64,000 nt of DNA from Augochlora pura. Its lineage: Eukaryota; Arthropoda; Insecta; Hymenoptera; Halictidae. The DNA lies in assembly GCF_028453695.1 (NCBI RefSeq), contig NC_135781.1, positions 5,840,779 to 5,904,778 of the forward strand, in the 5' to 3' direction. Shown piece by piece: positions 13,206-24,900 of this stretch. Numbering within the stretch: position 1 is the first letter of the stretch; each line of letters opens with the position of its first letter. Position numbers and translations under genes: made by a program. The notes under the pieces were generated by a model that was given only the letters and a program-made list of their open reading frames with translations, searched no databases and was not told the origin of the DNA.

Positions 13206-16200
13206 GGTGACATGGGGCGTCGTGGTCGTATAGAACTGAACCTCGATTGCGGAACCTCGATTGCTGACGGGCGATTGGAGCAAGGCTGTGTATCAAACGG
13301 TCGTCAGAAGGAACAACACACGGTGTCGTGTTCTTTGAATAACGCGGCCCCCCTGCACCGACCCATTTCCGACTAAAAATAGCCAATAGGATGATTGGGG
13401 CCGGAAGCAACTGGTCCATTCGGGCCTGTGTAGCGTCGAGATTAGTCGGTAAGGAGGCGCCTTGAGCGCAATTGGCGTCGATGAATCTTTCTCGACCTCC
13501 GTTCCCGTTCCTCGCGCCATTTAAATCGACCCCTGTGCTCGACACGTCTCTGCTCAGCCTCTGGTCTGATGCGATACGATCCGCGGCACGGCTCTCTCGG
13601 CCCGGCTCGTGGAGAAATGCACACGCGTGACCTCTCCTCGAATCGTCGATCACCGGACACGCACGCCGGATCGAGATCGGCTCGTTCAATGCGTGTGGTC
13701 GGTCCGCGCGTTTTCACGTAACGCTGAATTTACCACGCGTTAAATGACGCGTTAATCGACGCATTAAACGCGTGCCGATGCGTCCACGTCACTTGTTGAC
13801 CGCGGCGCGCGGTGCGCATCGCGCGCCGCGTTCCTCCAGGGAAACTATCATCTCGCCGACTTTCCTGCGTGCACCGATAACGAAAAAAAATCACCACGAC
13901 TGGCGAACAATTTAGCAGATACGCTATCAGCTTCGCTCAACGTCTGCCGAAGTTAGGCGTTAGCCTTAGATCCATTTTTACGAAAAGTCACGGCCCGGCA
14001 GATCGAGGAACTACGGCACGCCGGGACACGAAGGCCTCGGGTCAATCATCTATAACCTTTTTTCTCTGATTACAATAGCTGGGTCTCTGCGGGCGTCAAC
14101 CTCGTAAATGTTCGCCGCGCGACACTTTGCTGGACATCATCCAGCAGCGTTGTTAACGTTTAAACGAATTTTCTCCTCGCGGTTCTTGAGAACTGAAAAT
14201 CCCATCTCCTCACGGTCGATGCGTTGTTCGAAAAATTGTATTCGGTTGTTTGCTTTCCCGCTTTTCGATCGCTTTCGCGAGCAACTGTGCACGGAGCAGC
14301 GGTTTGCTCGCGATCAGCTGATATACGATTTGGCAGCCCATCGAGAAACGAAACTGGTTCGAACGCGGGCATTGTACAATGGGACTGTTTCCTTTTTTTT
14401 TTCGTCGGCCGAGGGACCTTGAAGCAGATACGTTTTCGTGCTGGCACTTTCAGCGGACCGTGACGCGCGCGCGCGCGTCCTACTTCGCGCTAGACGAAAA
14501 TCGTGGGACGAGGGTGGAGGGGGGGGACTGCTCGACGACGTTCAAAGTCAAACAGATAAGATTCGTGTACTGGTGGGCGAGTAAGCTCGCCCCCATCGGA
14601 CTCCGCTTTCGCCGAATCGCGATGCGATCGAAAAATGCGGATCATCGTGGCGTAACCGCTGACTTTACAGCCATTGAAAAACGGGAGTTTGCAACCGCTG
14701 CACTGCCGTCTTTGGGTAAATCGTCTCAGCTGTTGATTTGCCAATTTTTTTGCAGAACATTTGAAAATATTTGAAAAAATACGCGAATTTTCACGTTTTG
14801 AATTAGAATATTTTGTGTACGCTTCATAGAGTTCCAAATGTAATTACATTTATTTGTTTTCGTTTGGTTAAAAATGATTTTATTTTTTGACTGATCAAAA
14901 ATGTTAAATAAGACAATTTAACTCTAAATTTACGAATCATTAAAGCAGCTATTTTATATTAATTTATAAAAGCAAGTAAATGAGACATTTACTTCGATTT
15001 TATTTTATTATTGAAATATTTACTGCAAGTAATACAGATATTGAATAAATAACTCACAAATGTATCTTACAATCTTAATAATCATAAATTAAAAAATTAT
15101 TAACCCGTCCCTATGGCGGGTTCTGTAAATCTAGCGTTAAGGAAGGTAGCGTACTGCCGTTTTGTACATATTAGATTTCTGTTTATCGATTTCTCTAACT
15201 TTCGAGCGGACTTTCCAAAAATCCAAGGAGCCGAAGAACGGGTTGTCGGAACCATCGATCACCGGCGAGCTGATCGCGTCGCGTGCGAGCCTCCTCGATC
15301 ATTCGATCCCGGATCGAATAGATAACCGCAAGAGACGCGATGCACGATGACAACATAGCCGCGCGATGATCGAGTGCTGTTCGCCTGATGACGTCACCGA
15401 CGGCATCGTTACTCGGTTTTACCCATGGGACTTTTTCGACACGCGAAGGCTTTTCGTAGCCGATCCACGCTTCCGTTTCCTCGTTCGCGCGCGCGTAATT
15501 GTATGGTGATACGGGATGCTCGCTAGGCATTGCGGCAGCTCCAATAAGAACTGGCACTTTGTTTTTCTTCGGCGGCCTGTTCAAGGTGCGAATAACGGCT
15601 CGCGCGATTCGTTCGGCTCGTTAGCGGGTAGCGAAACATTACAATGTTTGCCCGCGATATAAACGAGATGCTGCGGTGCAATAAAACTGTAGAATAGAGC
15701 AGCCCGGTGTATCTGGGGGTTTGAAAGCGAAACGACCGCGCGAGAAACGTCTTTACTTTTATTGTCGGAGAGATCTGCGGGCGACGCACGGTATTGCGTC
15801 CGAAGTTGTATTTAAGGAAACTGGAATCTGGTATAAACTTTTCGTTTTCCTTGTTGACTCTTTTGGCGGATCGAGGACAAAGAGTCGTTGCACAATTTCG
15901 TATACCGTAAATACGAAAAGTTCCGCAGTCCAGATGTAACGAGTAACGAGTTCGTCACTCGCCACGTACTCGAGAGATTTCAGTCTATCTTTTCTGTAGC
16001 AGAATCTTTGTTGAACGTTATGCAGTTTACCTCTGATTAGCTGCTCGAGATTGGACGTCTCTTCCTATTACACCGGTCTTCGTAGAAAAGGAAAATCGAT
16101 TTACAGAACAGGTTCGATCCAAAAGAAAATTCAGGCAACCCATCCTTCGTCCTTGATACCACCTACCTGCCAACCTACTTGCACTCGAGCTCTGGATCCT

Positions 16201-17340
16201 TTCTCTGCTCGGAGCGAGTGCGCGCGAAACTGTCTTCTTTCGTGGAATATACGACCAAAAGAAATTATATTTTCTATATTCGACCAGGCTGCGCAATACT
16301 TCTTGTATAATAGATAGGCCGGTTACGTATCGTCCAACGGAAACGCAAGAAATTCGGCTCCGATCGGTCGATCTGACACCAGAATCATATGGTTAAATGA
16401 CTGAGGAGAGTTCTAGGGTAGCAGATACATTCACTGTATACTGTTAACTAAATCATTACTGTGCCTTTTATTTATTTTCAAGCACGATCAACTTTATATT
16501 TATCGAATAAGGCGTACTAAAAAATTTTGTTTAAATTCAATGCGTGAGAGACGGACGTTCTTGAAACATCACAGAATGTATTTTAATTTGTTGATACGGA
16601 ATTCACGCAATGTTTTACAAAACTTGCGGAAAAAACTTAAGGAAATGCTAAACGAATGGAGATCAATATTCAGTAAACTGAATCATTCCAGGTTCTTACC
16701 TGATATCGCAATGTTAATTCTACCGGGAAAACGTGTTAAGATTACGGAAAGTTGGTATATTTGAATTTTTGTTTTTAGTTAAAATTTGGAATTTTTTTTT
16801 TATACAAGGTAACATTCGTTAAAGCTCAGTGGAAGCATAGTAATCGATCTTTGTGGGTTATAGGTACGCAGTAAATGGCTCCAAAAGTTTGTCTCTTTTA
16901 CCTGATATTTTTACTTATTACGGAAAAATTTACATCGACGAAAAAAAAAAATTTATCTTCAAGTTCTTGCAAATAAACATGGTTCACGGGTCCTAGGATC
17001 ACTAACTGTTTATTGTGTAATTTTTCCGATTGTTAAAATTCATCTATTAGTTATTTACTAAATACATGTCTTACTTATGGCAATTATTATAATAATTAGA
17101 TAGTGGATCTTTGTACAAGGTAAAAAATGTATGCATCAATTGCAAAACAGTCCACCAACATTCTTAGCTTTTCTCAATTCTGTTTTCAGTTCTATCTACC
17201 CTGTAGCAATAACGCGCGTTGAAAATCGAAATAAACGTCTTATCGTTACTTAAAAAGACCGATATAAATAAGCAGCAGCGTTTAGTGTTCCGTACATCTA
17301 GTATTGAGAAATGCCAATTCAATTGGCGAAGTTGTTTAGT
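13206..17340. other. Noncoding stretch, GC-rich then AT-rich
   Basis: 13200-14720 and 15230-15600 are CpG-rich with long chance ORFs on both strands; 14760-15110 and 16400-17150 are AT-rich. A full CRE lies at 15389-15396. None of the open frames (13201-13689 -, 14379-14774 +, 14490-14837 -) carries a recognisable motif. Confidence 0.5.
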
Positions 17341-18240
17341 AGCGAGAAGCTGGTGAAGCCCGGCAATAGGGCGCAGTGGTAATGGGCTCCTCCACCCTGC
17401 GGGAGATCTAGCGTGTGCGTGTCGCGCAGGGGGCCACCGTAGTCGGAGAGGTTCAGCGACGCGTCTCGGCCTCTGTCTCTGTCTCGATTTCCGTTTCGTT
17501 TCCCGTCTCATTTTCCGTCTCGGGCCAATGGCGAGGCTCGTGGTCGGGGGCTCGGCACGGTTGTCTCTCGCTCGCGGATAATCGCGCTCATAAAGCGGCC
17601 GCGTGCCTTCTCGGCCAACTTAGTAGCAGGCTGTGTAGCTCTTTGCGTGGATCGCCGCGCAACGAACACCTCCGCGCACCGACGAATCCGACCGCCAAAA
17701 TTATCCCCGCTCGTTTCCCTCCTCCGCCATACCCGAGAGAGAGAGAGAGAGAAGTTCTGCTCTTATTTTCCGTCCGATCGGAACCGATCCGACCCGTTCG
17801 CATCTGGCGCGATCGGTCTCGTTTCCTCGCCTGCCTCCCTCTTATTCCCTCCCGTCCTTACTTTCTCCCTCTCTGTCGGTCGTCCGACAGCTGTCTCTGT
17901 CGCACTCGGTGAAATACGCTCGACTCGCCTTGACGATCGCTAGTCGAGGAGCCGATTCGCTGGAGGAATCACGCTGCGACACCGTGCACCGTGCGCGCAC
18001 CAGGACGGACGTCGGAGCGCGCCGCACTTCGATCCAGGATCGAAGCGGCGATCGGTAATCTGGCTAGCCCATCGTCCTCGAGCAGGTCTCGCGAGCGAGG
18101 CGCGTGCCTCTCGACGCCAACCTTCCAGGTGGGATAGAAGGTTGACTCGTCGTAAGTACTGAAACACGTCGATTCGCGGGTATAAACACGTCGCTCTGAT
18201 CGATCTCGCGAACGACGGGAACACTGTCGCGTTCAACCGG
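17341..18240. other. GC-rich, CpG-dense block, promoter-like
   Basis: Strong local rise in GC with a short GA run at 17739-17752. It resembles a promoter or first-exon region on composition alone. The open frames here (for example 17415-17912 +) are rich in Arg and Ser with no domain and are mirrored on the other strand. No core promoter element was convincingly placed. Confidence 0.3.
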
Positions 18241-21200
18241 CTGCCGATCCTGCGAATTCTCTTCCGACTTTTATCAACGACTTCGTTAGCTTGTTACACG
18301 ATCTAATCGATTACGCATCTGTTCGAATACTTTTTAGCCGGATTCTAAAGATAGAAGGACGAGGACGGGCAATAACAGCGCGGAAGACGCGCGAAGGTGT
18401 CGCGTTGCAAATCGACGATCCTGTCGCCCCGAAAATGTATAGTCTTACGGGTTACGCTATCGCGTGTCCGACTCGGCGTCGATCGGAAGATCTCGTAGAA
18501 AAGCGATACAGTGAACTCGTAGCTACACGCGCGAGCAGTGTGGAACCCGAGATCCTTGTTTCTTGATCGGGGAACACGAAGCACGTACTCTCTTGCCCAC
18601 GCCGTCGTTTTTTTGCCTTCTTCTTCCGTCCGCGAGTATCTTTTCCTTCGCGATACGACTTCGTTCGGTCCTCGCTGACCGCACAGTTTCCGTTCCACGA
18701 CGACGCAAGAGCTATTATCGCCGGCAGATTCTCGATGATGCTAAAGATCAGTTCGGAAACGGTAGAACTTTTTCAGTGTCGTTTCTGTTGAAATTATCCG
18801 CGGCGCTATCTGCCGCGAGCAAACACAGTTTATTGCCTCGAATCACCGACGAATTCGTCTTTTCGGGCTACGCGAAAAGTTTCCGCTGCCAATCGACGCA
18901 TCGACTACCATTGTTTGTATCGCGGTGTGGGGATTCGGTGATGAGGGTTCGGAAAGGAGATATGTACACCAAGTTACACCACACGGGGGATTACGGTTGT
19001 TTATTTTGTAACTCGCGTTTACTATACAGGGAGTAGAAACTAAAGGAGCGGCGCGAATTCACGGTATGTTGTGACTGGGTGTAGACTAGACAAAAACTGA
19101 GAGCTTCGATGCTGTTCGCACGCCTATTATTCTGTCCTTGCCCAAAGGACAGCTTGTCTTTTCGACAAGGACCGCGAGACGCTTAGCACAACACGTGCTT
19201 TTCTTGCCCGCACGCAAGCCCGACCATAAAGGTATTTACTTACGTGTACCTCTTGACGATTTATGGTGCGCTTGCGGAGAAACGGAAGAATCGTTCTCGG
19301 AAGGTTCGTAGCACGGCCGCTACAGCGGAAATCGCGGCGGATATAATAAACGTTTGATCCTCTCTAAATTACTTCGATTAAGATTAGTGATTAGGATTAG
19401 CGACACTCGACGATGACCGACGCATTAGTTGGCACGGGTGCGAGTGGCACACCTGTGCGAAGGATGCGTCGATTTTCCAGCATTTCGTTGAATCACGGGG
19501 GAACGTGCACGGTACCGCGACGGAGTGGGAAATAGGTGTGGCGAAAATAGAGTTGTCATTGTGGTCGAGTGTTGCGGAAAGCGGGATCGTCGTCTCAGGA
19601 AAGTGAATAAGCGTGGAGCACGTGTCCTCCGCGTGGCTATGGAACGTTTGAATCGGCTTAATGCCGGAAGTTGCCAGCGTACCCGGCTGCAATTTGATGT
19701 TTCTTCTCGATCGAGCGAGTTAGCGGCGATAGAACTTGTCGCTTCTTTTGTGCGTCCACCAAACACCGCGGACAATCGCGGGAGATATCGCGGCTATTTT
19801 CATCTGCGTTTAGCTTCTAGCGTCCGCGAACAGGCTACGAATAGGCTAAAATGGGCTACGAATGTGTTACGAGCGTAGTCGCTGGAGGACTCGCCTCGGT
19901 CGTTCTAGCTTTCGAGAAATGAACGCACGAGCCTGCGAACAGTGATCGTTCACCGGATTAACGGACCGAGACGGCACGCTGCGATCAATCTCTGGCCGAA
20001 CGTCTCTCAGGGTCGTAGAGCCGCACAGTGGCCTGGTAATTCCCTTTCCGTGGCTGAAATTATGACAGCGTTGTTTCAAGGTTTAAGGTTATAGGCACGG
20101 TAGGTCGTTGAATTCGCTTCGACACCAGGTGGGACATCATTAAGTCAAAAACCAAATTTATATAGATATAGTTATAGATATAAATATAGGTATCTACTTA
20201 TTAACTAAGTTACAGTATTTCCATTTTATATAACATAACGCATTCTATACATATAATACACAAATTTGGTAATTATAAAAATATTTTGAAGCGAGATATA
20301 ACAATTATTAATGGCACCTTCGAGTGCAAAGCGTTGATAGTCTGGATTCCGAAGTTCCAAGAACAATATGTCAATAAATAGGCAAATAAATTTGGTTAAA
20401 ATATGCAAATTGATAAATGGAATTTTTGCACACAAAATTTGTTAATCAACAGAAGGATATTTCACTCGTTCGATTGCACTGTAAGAACTGTAATCGAGGC
20501 ATGTCTCGCGCTTGGACAAAATTTCATTCGAATTGTCGGAATGATCTAATAAGAGTTCGCTTCCGCGAGCAAGAAAAAGAATAGCACATACGGTATAACT
20601 TCCGTCGCAGTGTTTCCCGGCTTGGTTTGTTCGTTTCCCGCCGGTTTCGGAAGCGGATTGCGCAATCGCGCGAACCGAATTCCTAGGCTGCCTAGCGCAG
20701 CGAGCAAACAATCGTCACGAGACAGTGTTGCTTTTTATTTTCGGACGATCATCGTCTGTCTGCGCGGGCAGACCGCTCGACCGCTCCAATAGCCTGCCAG
20801 GTGAAAGAAGAAAATTGTTGGCTCGTTAGTCGATCGAGATCATCCGCGCGAACCTAACAGATCGAAGCCGGTCCTTGTGACGATCAAAACTGTGAATAGA
20901 TCGCGGTCGGTCGCAGGTCTGAGTTCTGCTTGATCAGGATCACCTGTATGGTTGTTCTATTCTATCGAGTGGATACTCATTGTTACAGAAACAAAAAACA
21001 TATGTTACGTTGATTAGCCGAGAATCGGTAAATTAGGTAATTCATTTATGAAAACTCGTTATAAAGTTGTTAACACTGCAAATATGTTTATCTCGCTGCT
21101 GCTATTAACAAACTGAAATATTTTTACATTCTATCAGGTCGTATAAGTTCGCGCCACCGATGTTTATACTCTTTGTAACATGTTCAATTAATTTCGTAAA

Positions 21201-21399
21201 GAATTGCGTTGAAGATCGAGCACGTCTGAAATATTGTTCATTCCAAAATTATCAGAATTAATGAGACCTAATAGAAAACCCGTACTCCATCCTTCGTTAT
21301 CCGGTAATTAAGTTTCATTGACGTGCACCGGTGTCCGACCGCAGTTGGTTCACGAGGCGACAGGTGTGCTAATCGAGGCCCGCGATTGTCTGTTTGCAG
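18241..21399. other. Noncoding stretch upstream of trehalase
   Basis: Mixed composition. Contains a compact double hairpin at 19132-19172 (see findings). Open frames such as 18563-19036 (+) lack family features. Probably 5' intron or intergenic DNA of trehalase. Confidence 0.45.
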
Positions 21400-21486
21400 G
21401 GAAGATGCGGCGCTGCAGTTGGAGCTGAAACCGCCTCGCAGACTGCGACGTTCGGATGGTCCGAAACCACGAGCGGTCACCAAAAA
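21400..21486 (+). other. Candidate short exon upstream of trehalase
   Basis: A strong-looking acceptor ends at 21399: branch-point-like TGCTAAT about 30 bases upstream, a pyrimidine-rich run, then TTTGCAG. The following 87 bases are open in one frame (reading EDAALQLELKPPRR and on to AVTKK) and end at AAG directly before TAAGG. That can be read either as a stop codon or as the donor A|GTAAGG. It could be a noncoding leader exon of trehalase or the last exon of an upstream gene. I do not recognise the peptide. Confidence 0.3.
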
Positions 21487-21937
21487 GTAAGGAAACACTT
21501 CGATAATCGTCTCGCGCGTCTCGTCCTGTTCACCTTGCTATAGCGAACAGAAAATTCGGAAAGACCGAAAAGCCGGAAAAAAAAGTCCGAGAACAAAATT
21601 TCCATCAAAAGAGAAATAGAGAGAGAGAGAGAGAGATAAAAAAAAGATTCCTATAAGCGCGTGGGGCACAGGGATAGCGAGAGGAAAAGAGCGCGAGCGA
21701 ACGAGAGGAAGTAGAGCCGAAGAGAAGAACGGCGTTCGAAGACGTTTCGATCGTCTCGGCTCGGTGAAAGAAAAGAGGAACGAGGAGGAAAGAAGAAGAA
21801 AGGAGGAAATAGAGACAAAAAAAAAAGCAAGCGCAGGAAACGATAGGAAAGTGAGAAAAAAAAAACAGAAAACAGGGAACAGATAGAAATCGTGAGAGAG
21901 CGATCTTCTTCGCGCGGAGATCGCTGATCGCGAGAAA
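21487..21937 (+). other. Purine-rich trehalase 5' leader
   Basis: From 21545 to 21937 the + strand is almost entirely A and G, with a (GA)n run at 21617-21636 and many AGAAGA blocks, ending just before the trehalase ATG (context AAAATGG). The mirrored minus-strand open frames (Phe/Ser/Leu-rich) are a composition artefact. It is probably the 5' UTR of the first coding exon; the transcription start is not placed. Confidence 0.5.
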
Positions 21938-24900
21938 ATGGCATCAAGTTTCACGGCCTGCTTGTCGATGAATTACCTGCTGAATGCTGTGTTCCTCGCG
22001 TTCCTCGTCGTTCTACAAAGTAACGCTAGTGCGGACAAGAGCCACGCAAAACCGCCCCCCTGTTTGAGGTAAGTACCATGAACACATCAAAACATTCCTG
22101 CGAAAAACGGCAACCTCGGTTCGCGGCGTCTCGTCTCGTTTGGTTTTCGGGCGAATTCGACGCGAGCCAGAAAACTTAATAAAAAACAATCAAATTATAC
22201 CAAATTATTGATTGATGATCCGCGAGGATTAAAGGACAGAGTGCAGTGCACGCGTTTACTCGACGCTCCGAACTGCCATACGCTTGTCAGTAGACTGCGA
22301 ATTTTATGCAGTTGTAACAGAAATCGATAAACAAAATACAGGATACTGAAGATAAAATTTTTTTTAAATTAACAACTATAAAAACCAGCTACTTATACAG
22401 TTGTTGTTATTTCTGTTTGCATGTAGTGGGCTATGGGGGAAAATTGATTATAGAATTTCATCTAATTTTTGTATATTACAAGGAATTATAAAATTTTATA
22501 TTTTTACACGAAGCTCCGCACTCTATTTATCAGCAATTACGTCTCTCCGCGCACAACGGTTTTCAACATAGGCTCCGAACGCATCGCGGCGCAGTTCATT
22601 GCAACGCAAGTTGCAAGAACGACACCGTCACCCTTCGCCCTTCTTCTCTCGTGCTCTTTTCCACCTGTGCTCCACGGCGGGGCACGTCCTCCGGTTGCTT
22701 CCTCCCTCGGCTGTCGCCGGGTCGAGGACATGGTCGAGGACAGGCCGATTTACACCGCGATCGGAGCTGCGCAGGTCCACTACGGATCGCATGGATCGCT
22801 ACGAAACGGGCAACGTCGCGCGTACCAGGATCGCTCGATCTTGTCCGCGGCGAGCCGACGAGCGTTGTTGCGCAATCGAATGACTCGCGGAACGAAACAA
22901 TTAGACTGTAAAACGCTGCGCTCGCTTTGATCCTACGCGCTACCGACCGCGACAAATTAAGATGCCATCGAGGTCCCCTTGGAGAAACGTCCTTTGAGTA
23001 GTCGCGCCTATCGTTCGTCTCGGCCAAACGACGAAGGATATTGTCCTCTTCGATCCGATGTCGTAAATCCCCGCTGTTGGGTTTTTACCGCTGCCTCGTT
23101 TTACGAGATTGTTTGTACAATAACTTCAATTCTTAATTGACTTCTTGTCGTACTTTAGAGATTCGGACACGTGGCGGAGATTTCTAAACAATCAGCTGTT
23201 TCGGTGTGACTGATGTTCCGCTCCTTTAAGTCCGAATTAATTTTTATTCTGTTATATCATTAATATTTAAACATTCAAGTAGATGTGAAAATACGATAAT
23301 TACAAATTGTCTTCTCTTGTTTTAAAAATTATTACAATCGAGAAGTTTTAATCATTGCAACTGTGCAGAAAATGGTACGACAATGGGTGAAACCAAATTG
23401 CAAGGGGGATGCTATTCTAACATGTTAAGAAATGGATCAAATTTTAGTATTTGTTTTTATAGTTAAAAGCGCTCGAAGAAAAAATAGCTGTTTTTATCTC
23501 GAAGAGTCAACGTTAAATGTTTATAAGAATTAAATAATTGAAACATCAATAATAACGTGCGCTACGTTGTCGAATAGTTTATCAAAAATGTTTGTATAAA
23601 ATTTGTAGCGATTTAAATGTATAGTTCCGTTGATTTCATCACGACCGGACTGTAAAATGTAATTTCATGGGAAACATAAAAAAAAGATTTCAGATAATTT
23701 TTCTCTACCATGAAGTCAAATTTTTGGAACTTTTATTCGTCGAATGATCGAATTTCGAAATATCGCTCGAACAGAAACACAAACAAAAAAAAGTCGATAT
23801 CTTTTAACCCTTGGATTAGTGTCCTCCGCAGATGTATAAAAAGCCAAAAAAGCTTGTTTCCTCGCAAAAGCAACGCAAAAGCTGCGCAACAAAATTCACC
23901 CCCCTCTCGATCCGCGAATCCGTAACCATTTGAGGTGACCGCTTATATTGTCGCGACCGTGACGTCATAATCTCGTAAACACGGAGGTAGGAAGTTCGTC
24001 CTAATTTCGTAGAAGGCAGGGCAGTGACGCGTCGCGTAATTAGAGGAATGACCAATTGTTAATGAGCTTGAGCAACGGCCGCGCACGGGACGGCACGTGA
24101 GGTTGGGAACCGGACGAGTCTCGAGCAGCTGATCGTCGCACGCGCGTCACGGGACGCGAAGAGGATGATCGCGGCGTAGCAAAAATAGTCGACGACCCTC
24201 TCGGAAGCTATTTATCTCCGCGAAATTCGTTCCGGCCGGAAATAGATCGCCGATACTTCGTCCGACTCGCGGCAAGTTTTATTTTCCGCCGATGCGCGAC
24301 GCCTCTGAATCATCGATCGCCGATTTTATTATCGGGATTAGCAACGATCGTGGGAACTCTTAATTACCTCGAGCTGCTGTCAACAGAGCTGATCGATTAG
24401 AGGGGACGAAACGAATTCTTCTTCGAAATAAAGAATTGCCTGCAGCATAAAGAAAAGAATGCGCAATGCTCGCTTATCTTAGCTATCGCTTCCCCTATTT
24501 ACGGTCCGTCGTCGACGCTTCTCCCTCGATAATTCTCGCTTGCTGTTATAATTGTAATTATAATTCTTGCTTTCGATCGTTCGGGCATCTTTATTGGACC
24601 ATTCGCCTCCGCGTTTATCGTTTCGCGGAGCCTCGCGCGTGCAGATCGCGAAGCGATAATAAAATAGTTTCGTTCCTGCCCGGCGTCGCGACGTTTCGCG
24701 TAGGCGAGCAGAAGTCGCGGCAGCAGGAGCATCAGCGAATTGCCAAAGAAATCTTTTACCTTCGCTGTCTTGCCGTTGCCAATTCATTTAATGGGACTAC
24801 ACCTGGGAGAAACGTTCGATCGTGAAAACGCCGGAAGCTTCGGTCGCACGGTCGTCGTAGCCGAGTCAGAGAAATGGCCTTAGCAGTGAACTACAAAACG

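Noticed and set aside
13201..13689. 162-codon minus-strand frame
   Set aside because: Arg-rich, no motif, mirrored by other frames; starts inside the duplicated noncoding element.
16108..16125. GGTTCGATCC as a tRNA T-arm
   Set aside because: The flanking bases do not form the T stem or an acceptor stem; no D or anticodon arm nearby.
17415..17912. 165-codon + frame with repeated Val-Ser
   Set aside because: The VSVSISVS stretch comes from a simple TCTGTCTCG-type repeat; no family resemblance.
21538..21954. 138-codon Phe/Ser/Leu-rich minus-strand frame resembling a membrane protein
   Set aside because: Complement of the purine-rich trehalase leader; hydrophobicity is a composition artefact.
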